A stretch of 64,000 nucleotides of DNA from Cryobacterium levicorallinum (GTDB lineage: Bacteria; Actinomycetota; Actinomycetes; Actinomycetales; Microbacteriaceae): assembly GCF_004402405.1 (NCBI RefSeq), contig NZ_SOFE01000022.1, positions 221,342 through 285,341 on the forward strand. The letters are read 5' to 3'. A program made the position numbers and the translations under genes. The stretch's first letter is position 1. Every line of letters begins with the position of its first letter. Shown here in pieces: positions 32,510 through 40,513 of this stretch. The notes beneath the pieces are model-generated. The model was not told where the DNA came from. It did not search any database and saw only the letters and a program-made list of their open reading frames with translations.

Positions 32510-34087
32510 CTACAGGTCGTTGCCGGCGTAGGAGAGGTTGAAGCTCTTATTGGTGAGCGGAAAGTCGGGAACGATCGTTTCCGACAGGGCCTGCGGCACG
32601 GCGGGCCAGTTCAGGAACGACGGGTCGACGATCTTGACCCGGGCGAGCGTGCCGTCGGCGGCGAGCTCGACTCGGTGGGTTGCCGTACCCCGCCAGGCCT
32701 CGACGAGGGCCAGCCCGGTTCCGGCCGCGGTCGGGTTGACGCTGTACGCGGTCCCCGTGTGCCCCTGCAGTCGTTTCAGCAAGTCGAGCACGATGGCCGT
32801 CGACACCTCGACCTCCCGAGCGCGCACGGTGTAGCGAGCGAGCACGTCGCCGCCGTCCTCGGTCACGATGTGAAAGACCTCGCCGAGATTGACGAACGGA
32901 TGCTCAAGGCGAGCGTCGGTCTCGATTCCGGAGGCGCGGGCGACGTAGCCGAGCGTGCCAAGCGTGGTCGCATGGGCCCGGGACAGGCGGGCCGTGCCGG
33001 TGAAGCGGCCGCGCACGATGGCGTGGCCGAGCGTGATCTCGGCCAGTTCGGCCATGGCGGCGGCAATGCGCGCCAGATCGTCGGCGTTCGGCAGGGCGGT
33101 GACCCTGGTGCCACCGATGCTGAGAGCGCCGCGGAGCAGGCGGTGCCCGGTGACCGATTTGTTGATGCGCATGAGCTGCTCACGCAGGCCCTGAGCGTGC
33201 GCGTCGATGATGCCGAAGCCGACATCGTTGGCGAGTGAGCCCAGGTCGGTGATGTGGTTGTACAGCCGCTCCAGTTCCAGGAGCAAGGCCCGCAACAGCC
33301 GGTCGGGTTCGGAGACCGGGGTGCCGGTGGCCTGCTCGACGGCCATGACGAAGGCGAGGGAGTGGCCGACGGCCGTGTCCCCGCTGATTTGCTCGGCGAG
33401 CAGCACGCCCTCAGCCGCGTTCTTGCCCTCGAAGACCTTCTCGACGCCGCGGTGCAGGTACCACTGGCGCGCTTCCATGCGCACGATCGTCTCGCCGACG
33501 ACCGAGAACCGAAAGTGTCCGGGCTCGATGATCCCGGCGTGAATCGGTCCGACGGCGATCTCATAAACCCCGGGACCTTCGACCGGGACGAATGGGAAGG
33601 ATTCCACGTCGGGCTCGAACTCGGGTACGACAGAGTTGGCCTTGAGCATCGGATACCAGCCGCGCGGCCAGTGGCCGTGGCGCACCAACCGGTGGGGCTG
33701 CGGGTGATCCCGCGGCTCTACACCGTACAAATCGCGAATCTCCCGCTCGAAGTTCCCGGCCGAAAACGACAGTTCGGCGAGGCTGGGAATCCAGGCGTCC
33801 GTGCGTGGCACGCTCACTGACAGATCAGCGCGCAGGGACGGGTCCGCTCCGACAAAGGAATACACGATGCGAAACTGGTCGCTGTCTTCGTGGCACGCGA
33901 TCAGGGCCAGACGACTGCCGGCATCCAACAGGGCACCGGCTGTTGTCGCCAGCCTCGAACGGTCGAGGTGGCGCAGCTCGGCACCGTCGCCGGCGGCCAG
34001 ACCGCGTTCGGTGGAGCGGCCGGAGGCCAACTCATCGGCGGCGTGGTCTTCAGGCGTCATGTCATTGGCTCGTCGGTCATCGCGCAT
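32510..34087 (-). CDS. Ehr complex large subunit, HycE-like, without NiFe ligands
   Basis: 525 residues, fusion of a NuoC-like domain (about 30-165, EREIRDLYGVEPRDHPQPHR) and a NuoD/hydrogenase large-subunit-like domain. In group 4 NiFe hydrogenases two CxxC pairs hold the metal centre. Here the first region reads EQISGDTAVGHSLAF and the C-terminus ends FPLTNKSFNLSYAGNDL, both without Cys, so the Ni-Fe site is absent. This is the mark of energy-converting-hydrogenase-related (Ehr) complexes. Last gene of the operon; its start shares one base with the previous stop. Substrate unknown. Confidence 0.9.
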   Translation of the reverse strand: MRDDRRANDMTPEDHAADELASGRSTERGLAAGDGAELRHLDRSRLATTAGALLDAGSRLALIACHEDSDQFRIVYSFVGADPSLRADLSVSVPRTDAWIPSLAELSFSAGNFEREIRDLYGVEPRDHPQPHRLVRHGHWPRGWYPMLKANSVVPEFEPDVESFPFVPVEGPGVYEIAVGPIHAGIIEPGHFRFSVVGETIVRMEARQWYLHRGVEKVFEGKNAAEGVLLAEQISGDTAVGHSLAFVMAVEQATGTPVSEPDRLLRALLLELERLYNHITDLGSLANDVGFGIIDAHAQGLREQLMRINKSVTGHRLLRGALSIGGTRVTALPNADDLARIAAAMAELAEITLGHAIVRGRFTGTARLSRAHATTLGTLGYVARASGIETDARLEHPFVNLGEVFHIVTEDGGDVLARYTVRAREVEVSTAIVLDLLKRLQGHTGTAYSVNPTAAGTGLALVEAWRGTATHRVELAADGTLARVKIVDPSFLNWPAVPQALSETIVPDFPLTNKSFNLSYAGNDL

Positions 34088-35553
34088 CAGTTGGTACCTC
34101 CCAGAACGGCTGTGGCCTGCAGCAACAGGGTGCCGACCGGCTCGGCCACGAAGGCGATCGTCGCTGTGGTCGCCAGGGCCAGGATGATGGGCAAAATTGG
34201 ACCGTGGGTGGAATAGTCCGGCGTGAACGCCTGGGGGCTAGGGGGCACGGTGGCCGCGGGAGCGCCAATGGTCATCTGCACGGTCAGCCGGGTGAAGGCG
34301 GCGAAGATGACGAGCAGCAGCAGGAGGGCCGCGCCGACTACTCCGCCGAGTCCCACCGACCAGCCGGCCATGATGATGCCGACCTCGGAGAAGAAGATGC
34401 TGAACGGGGGAAAGCCAACGATCGCCGCCATCGCCATCAGCCAGGGGATGGCGAGCCCGGGTCGTCGCACCAGCAGAGCCCGCACATCGGCGATCACCGG
34501 GGTGCCCTCGATCTTCAGGATGCGTCCGGAGATGACGAACAGGGTCGCCTTGATCAAGCCGTGGCCGAGAATGTAGAGCAACACCGACGGGAGGGCAGCC
34601 GGGCCGATGGCGACACCGATCGCCATCAGCCCCATGTGTTCGATGCTGGAGTAGGCGAGCATCCGCTTGTAATCGCGTTGCCGAATGAGCAGGGATGCGG
34701 CAACGAGCAGGGATAGCAGCCCGCCGATGCAGAGCATGGTGCGCAGAAACTCCGGGCCGATCACGAGGTTGGTGATCGACTGGATGCGCAGGATGGCGTA
34801 GAGGGCGACCGAGAGAAGTACGCCGGACATGAGGCCGGAAACGGGCGCTGGAGCCTGGCTGTGGGCATCCGGCAGCCAACTGTGCATCGGGGCCAGGCCG
34901 GACTTGGTCGCGAATCCGAGCACGGCGAGGGCACCGCCGGCGGTGATGAGTGCTGGGTCGAGGCCGAGGTCGGCCTGGCTCAGTAGACGCCAGGACAGGG
35001 TGGGGGTGTCGGTGCCGACCGAAGCGGCGTAGATGAGCACGATGCCGAGCAGCGCGATCGCGACACCGACCGAGCCGAGGATGACGTATTTCCAGGCGGC
35101 TTCGAGCGACCGCCGCGTGCGGTGGTGGCCGACCAGAAAGGCGGTGGCGATGGTCGTGGCTTCGACGGCCGCCCACATCAGGCCGATGCTGTCGGCGAGC
35201 ACGGCGAGGGACATAGCGGCCAGGAACAGGGCGATAAGCGCTTCGTAGCCGGCGGCATCCCGGGTGCGGCTCGACGCCGCGCTACTGAGACCACCCCAGG
35301 TGGAGACGAGTCCGACCGCTCCGACGACACTGAGCATATAGGCCGAGAGAGCATCGGCGCGCAGCATGCCGCCGCCAGCGGAGGGCACATCGCCGCCCAG
35401 CACGGCACCGATCAGGAACAGGCCGGAAACCAGCACGGCGCTCGATGCGGCGACACCGACGAAACGGCGGAGCGAAGACCCGCGCAGGAGCAGGCTGAGA
35501 CCGGCGAAGACGAGTGGGCCGACGAGGGGCATCCACAGAATAACTGACATCAA
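34087..35553 (-). CDS. Ehr complex membrane subunit, HyfF/HycQ-like (NuoN/L family)
   Basis: 488 residues, about 14 membrane helices, proton-conducting antiporter-like subunit of the complex I/Mrp family. The family core is visible in LAPMHSWLPDAHSQAPAPVS, a broken-helix Lys segment following it, and YSSIEHMGLMAIG. The homologous M. tuberculosis gene would be Rv0086. It overlaps the upstream gene by ATGA and the downstream gene by one base. Confidence 0.92.
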   Translation of the reverse strand: MMSVILWMPLVGPLVFAGLSLLLRGSSLRRFVGVAASSAVLVSGLFLIGAVLGGDVPSAGGGMLRADALSAYMLSVVGAVGLVSTWGGLSSAASSRTRDAAGYEALIALFLAAMSLAVLADSIGLMWAAVEATTIATAFLVGHHRTRRSLEAAWKYVILGSVGVAIALLGIVLIYAASVGTDTPTLSWRLLSQADLGLDPALITAGGALAVLGFATKSGLAPMHSWLPDAHSQAPAPVSGLMSGVLLSVALYAILRIQSITNLVIGPEFLRTMLCIGGLLSLLVAASLLIRQRDYKRMLAYSSIEHMGLMAIGVAIGPAALPSVLLYILGHGLIKATLFVISGRILKIEGTPVIADVRALLVRRPGLAIPWLMAMAAIVGFPPFSIFFSEVGIIMAGWSVGLGGVVGAALLLLLVIFAAFTRLTVQMTIGAPAATVPPSPQAFTPDYSTHGPILPIILALATTATIAFVAEPVGTLLLQATAVLGGTN

Positions 35554-36209
35554 TCGTGCAACTCTCTGAGCTGATCGACGGCGGTGCCGCCGAACTTGGT
35601 GCGCATGCGGCCGGCAAAAACATGCAGAATGAGCACGACCAGCAGCACGTCGAGGGAGACCGCGAACTCGAGCAGAATCGGCACGCCGCCGCTGGTCAAA
35701 AACGCGATGGTGGCAATGCCGTTGTCGAGCAGCAGAAAGCCGATGAGCTGCGAGCGGGCGCGACGCCTACTGATCAGCAGCAGGAAGCCGATCAGGACCA
35801 TGGCCAGCCCGATCGGGGCGGCATGGCCTGTCGTGGTGTCTCCGAGCCCGAAGATCCGGCTGACGACGACGTAGCTGAGAATCGTCAGGAGCGTTACGGC
35901 CAGCAGAGCGGCGGTCGGATTGAGCCGGGGTGACTCCTGAATCTGCTTGATCGACGCCTTGGACTGGTGCGCGAGCACCCAGGGCAGTCCGATGCCCTTG
36001 ACCGAGAGGATGAGCAGCGACACGAGCACGAGTTCGGACTCACCCTCGGCGATGCCGATCACCGCAACGAGCGCGGCGAGGGCGACGCCCTGCAGCGCGA
36101 GCAGACGGATGGACGCCAGTAGGGAGTGTCGCCAGACCATGAGCGCGCTGGTCAGCAGCAGGGCTCCGGTGCACAGACCGATCAGTTGGGGAAAGAAAGT
36201 TTCAAACAC
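35550..36209 (-). CDS. Ehr complex membrane subunit, HyfE/HycP-like (NuoK related)
   Basis: 219 residues, six to seven membrane segments, related to HyfE of hydrogenase-4 and, in its C-terminal half, to NuoK. Typical segments are SLLILSVKGIGLPWVLAHQ, ISRRRARSQLIGFLLLDNGI and LVVLILHVFAGRM. It belongs to the membrane arm thought to translocate protons or Na+. Start 12 bases after the upstream stop. Confidence 0.88.
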   Translation of the reverse strand: MFETFFPQLIGLCTGALLLTSALMVWRHSLLASIRLLALQGVALAALVAVIGIAEGESELVLVSLLILSVKGIGLPWVLAHQSKASIKQIQESPRLNPTAALLAVTLLTILSYVVVSRIFGLGDTTTGHAAPIGLAMVLIGFLLLISRRRARSQLIGFLLLDNGIATIAFLTSGGVPILLEFAVSLDVLLVVLILHVFAGRMRTKFGGTAVDQLRELHD

Positions 36210-36221
36210 GACGGATGCTCC

Positions 36222-37172
36222 TCAGGCGACCAGATAGGAGGCGGTGACGGCCAGGAAGGCGAGGGCGAACGAGCCAGCGAGCAGCTCGGGCACCTGGAAC
36301 AGGCGTACCTTGGCGAGAAAGATCTCGCCGACGCTGAGCAGCACCCCCAGCACCAGCACCTTCACGGCGATCGAGACGACGCCAATCACGAGGCCCATGG
36401 CGCTGAAATCGGTGACGACGCCCCATGGCACGATCAGGTTGCTGACCAGGCCGAGCAGGGCAGCCAGCTTCAGCCAGGAGCCGACTTCGAGCCAGGCGAG
36501 GTCACGTCCGCTCGCTTCGAGCGTCATCGCCTCGTGCAGCATGGTCACCTCAAGGTGGGTGCCAGGGTTATCGATGGGCAGTCGGGCGGTCTCGGCCATG
36601 ATGGCGATCGATAGCGCGACGAGGGCCAGCACGCTGACCGGCGAGATGATCAGCTCGGGGGAGAGCAGCCGGGTTTCAACGATGACCGACAGGGTGCTGG
36701 TTCCGGCCGGAATTGAGAACGCGTAGACCGAGAGCAGCAGGGTCGGCTCAACCAGCGCGGCAACCGTCATGTGTCGGCTGGACCCCATGCCGCCGAAGGC
36801 GGTACCGCCGTCGAGGCCGACAAGGGCGAGGGCGACGACGCCGATCAGCATGATGGAGACAATGACGAACAAGTCGCTGGGAATCAGCGCGAACGGAATC
36901 GTACCGACGAGCGGCAGCAGCACGCAGAGCAGCAGGCTCGACACGACCAGGGCGACCGGACCGACGCGCAGCATCCAGCTGCTGTCGGTGCCGCGCACCG
37001 GGTTCTTCGCGAGCAGTTTGCGCAGGTCGCGCCAGGGCTGCCAGATTCCGGCGCCGGCGCGGCCCTCGATGGTGGCTCGCACCTGCCGGATCACACCCAT
37101 CAGCAGCGGGGCGAGGAACACGAACAAGACAACCTGCACGAGGGCGATGATGATGGCGCTCATATCGTTCAC
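36222..37172 (-). CDS. Ehr complex membrane subunit, HyfC/HycD-like (NuoH family)
   Basis: 316 residues, eight membrane helices, NuoH/HycD family, the subunit linking membrane arm and catalytic subunits. It shows IEGRAGAGIWQPWRDLRKLL, SWMLRVGPVALV, AETARLPIDNPGTHLEVTML and EAMTLEASGRDLA, the last pieces matching the conserved acidic loop near the quinone or ion site of complex I. ATGA overlap with the upstream HyfB-like gene. Confidence 0.92.
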   Translation of the reverse strand: MNDMSAIIIALVQVVLFVFLAPLLMGVIRQVRATIEGRAGAGIWQPWRDLRKLLAKNPVRGTDSSWMLRVGPVALVVSSLLLCVLLPLVGTIPFALIPSDLFVIVSIMLIGVVALALVGLDGGTAFGGMGSSRHMTVAALVEPTLLLSVYAFSIPAGTSTLSVIVETRLLSPELIISPVSVLALVALSIAIMAETARLPIDNPGTHLEVTMLHEAMTLEASGRDLAWLEVGSWLKLAALLGLVSNLIVPWGVVTDFSAMGLVIGVVSIAVKVLVLGVLLSVGEIFLAKVRLFQVPELLAGSFALAFLAVTASYLVA

Positions 37173-39247
37173 AGGGAGACCACAATCAGGACGATCAGTA
37201 GGGCGACGAAGGAATAGGTGAGGTAGCGGTGAATGCTGCCATTGGCGACGTGGCGAGCGGCTTTGCCGTAGCGCTGGAACAGGTTGAGCACCGGCCGATA
37301 CAGTCGGGTTTCAATCACGTCGGAGACGGTCTGTTCGACCCGCACGTGTTCCACTAGGTAACGGGACTCAGCCACGTGGGTGACCTGCACGTCACGGGAG
37401 GGCTTGAGCACGTCGTCGAAAACGCGAACTAGCGGCTCCGCATACGACGTCGCGGTGTACTGCATGCGTGGCCGGGCTCGAGATCCGCCGCCACCCCAGG
37501 GCAGGTCGACGATACGGTGCGGATGCCGGCGGGCCGAGACGATGATCGCGACGATCACCGGGATGGCGACGAGGGCCGACAGGACGACGAGCATGATCGG
37601 GTCGAGCACAGCGCCGATGCCCGGCAGCGATACCCCGCCGAGTCCGACCGACCGCACCGCGGCCGTCGGGTCCGAACTGACCGTGGTCGCCACGAGGGTG
37701 GCGATCGGTCCCGGCAACAAGCCGAGAGCGAGCACGGCCAGGGCGCCGAGGGCGAGTGAAATGCGCATCAGTGCTGGCACTTCCCGGGCGTCCGCTGCGG
37801 CGCTGCTTCGTGGCCGGGCCAGGAAGGCGATGCCGTAGGCCTTGACGAAGGTGAGCAGCGCCAGACCGGCGGTGAGGGCGATCACGGCGACGGCGAGCGG
37901 CATAGCGACGGATGCCGCGACCGAGACGACCGCCCCATCGAGGCGACCGCCGTGAATGAGTGACTGCAGCAGCATCCACTCGGCGACGAAACCGCTCGTG
38001 ATCGGGATGGCGGCCGCGCCGAGGCTGGCGATGCCGAACGCGGCGGCAGTGACGGGCATACGGGCGCCGAGGCCGCCGAGCCGGTCGAGGTTGCGTTCGC
38101 CGGTGGCGTGGATAATGGCGCCAGCACCGAGGAACAACGTGGACTTGAATGCGGCGTGGCTGACGGCGAGCAGCAGGGCGGCGACGAGCGCGGCATCCGC
38201 TGCCGCTTGCGCGTCGTAGCCGCGCAGCAGCATGCTCGCGCCGAGGCCGAGAAAGACCAGACCCATGTTCTCGGTGGTCGAGTACGCCAGCAAAACCTTG
38301 AGGTCACTCGACACGGAGGCCTGCAGAATGCCGTACAAAGCGGATGCTCCACCGACCAGCATGATCGCGATGCCCCACCAGGCCGGACCGTCGGGCAGCA
38401 GACGCACGCAGACCAGCAGGCCGCCGTAGACGCCGATCTTGACCATAGCGCCGCTCATCGCAGCCGAGACGTGGCTCGGGGCTTCGGGCAGTACCCGGGG
38501 TACCCAGACGTGCAGCGGAACGAGTTCGGCCTTGCCGCCGAAACCGAGCAGGAACAGGACAAAGGCGACGTTCGCGGCCCAGTCACCGGGTTCGATCGCC
38601 TGCAGGCTGGTGAAGCTGGTGCCGCCCGAAGCGGCGGCGAGCACGGCGAATCCGGCGAGGATGAAGAAGAAGCTCAACTGTGACATGGCTGAGTACCAGA
38701 TGCCGGCCGAGGCGACCGAGGCGCGGCTGGCGTGATCGGCCAGCAGGAGCACGGTGGAGCCGAGGGTCATGACCTCCCAGGCCAGCAGGAACGACACCGA
38801 GTCGGTCGCCGCGGGAACGAGCTGCATGCCCACTAGGAACACCGGCATGGCGACCCAGGCGGTGCGGCTCGCGTCGGGTCCGCTGGTCGAGCTCATCGAG
38901 TAGAGCGAGACAAGTATGCCGACGCCCGACACGATGAGCATGAACAGACCGCCGAGACGGTCGGGGGCCAGCAGCAGTGGGTCCATCGGCAGGGCCAGGG
39001 GAATAAGCAGGCCGCCGGTCGAGCCGAGCATCGCGGCGAGGCCGGTGACGAAACCGGTCACGGCGATCAGGGTGCAGAGGATGCCGCCGGCCCGCGACCG
39101 CAGGGACGGTGCGGCCAGCAGGGCGGTCACCACGGCCAGCGCGCCGAGGCCCAGTTGCAGCAGGAGCCCGGCTCCGATACCCGTTTGCATGAGCAGGCCC
39201 GTTCCGGTCTCGGTGTGCAGCAGGAGCCCGGCTCCGCTACCCGTCAT
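37169..39247 (-). CDS. Ehr complex membrane subunit, HyfB-like (NuoL family)
   Basis: 692 residues, about 16 membrane helices, large antiporter-like subunit similar to HyfB/HycC and NuoL. Core motifs: LAWEVMTLGSTVLLL, ELVPLHVWVPRVLPEAPSHVS in blocks, KIGVYGGLL and YSTTENMGLVFLGLG. A lateral region and an extra C-terminal helix follow the core. The first 40 residues contain a 20-residue repeat (GAGLLL units) caused by a 60-base duplication, so an internal start at the second half is possible. Overlaps the small subunit gene by ATGA. Confidence 0.92.
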   Translation of the reverse strand: MTGSGAGLLLHTETGTGLLMQTGIGAGLLLQLGLGALAVVTALLAAPSLRSRAGGILCTLIAVTGFVTGLAAMLGSTGGLLIPLALPMDPLLLAPDRLGGLFMLIVSGVGILVSLYSMSSTSGPDASRTAWVAMPVFLVGMQLVPAATDSVSFLLAWEVMTLGSTVLLLADHASRASVASAGIWYSAMSQLSFFFILAGFAVLAAASGGTSFTSLQAIEPGDWAANVAFVLFLLGFGGKAELVPLHVWVPRVLPEAPSHVSAAMSGAMVKIGVYGGLLVCVRLLPDGPAWWGIAIMLVGGASALYGILQASVSSDLKVLLAYSTTENMGLVFLGLGASMLLRGYDAQAAADAALVAALLLAVSHAAFKSTLFLGAGAIIHATGERNLDRLGGLGARMPVTAAAFGIASLGAAAIPITSGFVAEWMLLQSLIHGGRLDGAVVSVAASVAMPLAVAVIALTAGLALLTFVKAYGIAFLARPRSSAAADAREVPALMRISLALGALAVLALGLLPGPIATLVATTVSSDPTAAVRSVGLGGVSLPGIGAVLDPIMLVVLSALVAIPVIVAIIVSARRHPHRIVDLPWGGGGSRARPRMQYTATSYAEPLVRVFDDVLKPSRDVQVTHVAESRYLVEHVRVEQTVSDVIETRLYRPVLNLFQRYGKAARHVANGSIHRYLTYSFVALLIVLIVVSL
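39156..39244. repeat. Imperfect 60-bp duplication at the HyfB-like start
   Basis: A 29-base sequence at 39156-39184 recurs at 39216-39244 with one mismatch (core CAGGAGCCCGGCTCC). Period 60 bases, in frame, duplicating about 20 residues of the N-terminus. Confidence 0.85.
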
Positions 39248-39729
39248 CGGCCGGTCATCCGGCGCAGGGCCTGCACGATCTCGGTTGGTTCCGGCGGACT
39301 GCCCGGTACCTCGATATCGACGTGCACGAAATCAGAAACGGGCCCCATAATGCCGTAGCCGTCGCGGAAGGCGCCACCGTGGATGGCGCAGTCGCCGACC
39401 ACGATCACAAACCGGGGGGTGGGGGTGGCCTCGATGGTGCGGCGCAACGGCTCGGCCATATTGCGAGTCACGCTGCCGACGATGAGCAGCACGTCGGCAT
39501 GCCGCGGCGAGGGCACCAGGCGAACGCCGTAGCGTTCCACGTCATAGACCGGGCCGAACGCGGCAGAAACTTCCAGGGCACAGTCATTGCAGCCGCCGGC
39601 GTTGATGTAGCGCACCTGTACGCTTCCGCCGAAGACTTCGGCTCCGGGAAACAGGGGCGGAGCGGTCGGTGCCGGTTCGGCGATACGTCCGCCGTGGCGA
39701 ATGAGCGTGGCCAATCGAAGGAAGCTCAT
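39244..39729 (-). CDS. Ehr complex small subunit, HyfI/NuoB-like
   Basis: 161 residues, iron-sulphur subunit of the NuoB/HyfI family, first gene of the six-gene operon. In NuoB four Cys hold cluster N2. Here Cys47 and Cys50 (GGCNDCALE) and Cys114 (VGDCAIHGG) are present, but the fourth site reads PGSPP with Ser144 instead of Cys. The cluster may be held by three Cys plus Ser or be lost. No ferredoxin-like HycB/HyfA subunit is encoded nearby, so the electron donor is unclear. Confidence 0.92.
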   Translation of the reverse strand: MSFLRLATLIRHGGRIAEPAPTAPPLFPGAEVFGGSVQVRYINAGGCNDCALEVSAAFGPVYDVERYGVRLVPSPRHADVLLIVGSVTRNMAEPLRRTIEATPTPRFVIVVGDCAIHGGAFRDGYGIMGPVSDFVHVDIEVPGSPPEPTEIVQALRRMTGR

Positions 39730-39870
39730 CGGAGCCCCTGGTCTGCATGCATGTTCACGAAGCTGGAGCCTTCTGTGGGGAGCGCGAAAGTCGAAGGTGC
39801 TGGGCAGGCGACGGATTCTGCGGTGCGTCTGGTTGGGTGCAAGACTACCAGCGCGATTAACTTCATTACT

Positions 39871-39894
39871 TCTTTATATAACTATATGAAGAAT
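39871..39894. promoter_or_regulatory. 24-bp AT-rich palindrome upstream of the Ehr operon
   Basis: Inverted repeat with arms TTCTTtATATA and TATATgAAGAA around AC, one mismatch in 11 pairs, in a strongly AT-rich stretch 142 bases before the first operon gene. Size and composition fit ArsR-family operators. The rest of 39730-39917 holds no gene. Confidence 0.6.
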
Positions 39895-39917
39895 TTAGCA
39901 AATAGATCGAATCGTGC

Positions 39918-40382
39918 TTAGGCATGCCGGTCGAGCAGCGGGGTGAGGCGATACGGGATGACCTCGCCCATCGCGAGCGAGGTTTCGGTGCGCTCGACCC
40001 CATCACAGGCGAGGATCGTGCCATCGATCCGAAACAGATCAGCGGCATCCGTGCAGACCACGCGCACGAGCAGATCGGCCTGCCCGCTCATGCCGTGCGC
40101 CTGCACGATTTCGGGAATTTTGGCGAGATCGATCACGATTTGAGCGAGGCGCTTCTGCTGCACATGTACCTCGATGAACGCGGTCAGTGGGTAGCCGAGA
40201 GCGGCCGGATTGATGCGGCGGTCGAAGCCGAGAAAGGCGCCCGAATCTTCCAATCGCTTCATGCGGGCCTGCACGGTGTTGCGCGACAGCCCCAGGGTGT
40301 CGGCGAGGGCGACGAAGGTGCTGCGCGGGTCGACCGAGAGGGCTTGCAGGAGCTGTGTGTCGGTCTTGTCAAGGCTGTACAT
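39918..40382 (-). CDS. Lrp/AsnC-family regulator, probable bkd regulator
   Basis: 154 residues from the ATG chosen (an in-frame GTG 18 bases upstream is possible). N-terminal helix-turn-helix (DKTDTQLLQALSVDPRSTF, LADTLGLSRNTVQARMKRLE) and the RAM ligand-binding domain (AFIEVHVQQKRL, DLLVRVVCTDAADL). It is divergent from the branched-chain 2-oxoacid dehydrogenase operon, the usual place of BkdR-type Lrp proteins, which respond to branched-chain amino acids. AACTTTA occurs at both ends of the shared promoter region. Confidence 0.9.
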   Translation of the reverse strand: MYSLDKTDTQLLQALSVDPRSTFVALADTLGLSRNTVQARMKRLEDSGAFLGFDRRINPAALGYPLTAFIEVHVQQKRLAQIVIDLAKIPEIVQAHGMSGQADLLVRVVCTDAADLFRIDGTILACDGVERTETSLAMGEVIPYRLTPLLDRHA

Positions 40383-40449
40383 AGTGCAAAACTTTAACAC
40401 GGTCCGACGAGTCTGAATAGGGCACTCTGCTCACTTTTTTCGTCAGTGG

Positions 40450-40478
40450 TTGTGCTCCCTGCGGGGTCGACATAGGCT
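40450..40478 (+). promoter_or_regulatory. Promoter of the bkd operon
   Basis: TTGTGC (40450-40455), 17 bases, TAGGCT (40473-40478), 35 bases before the ATG. AACTTTA at 40485-40491 and again at 40390-40396 next to the divergent regulator gene may be half-sites for the Lrp/AsnC protein. Confidence 0.55.
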
Positions 40479-40513
40479 CACGTCAACTTTAGCAATGACG
40501 CTCGGAGCGAACC

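Noticed and set aside
32510..39729. Functional formate hydrogenlyase / NiFe hydrogenase 4
   Set aside because: The large subunit has no Cys at the metal-binding positions, and no formate dehydrogenase, ferredoxin subunit or maturation genes are present.
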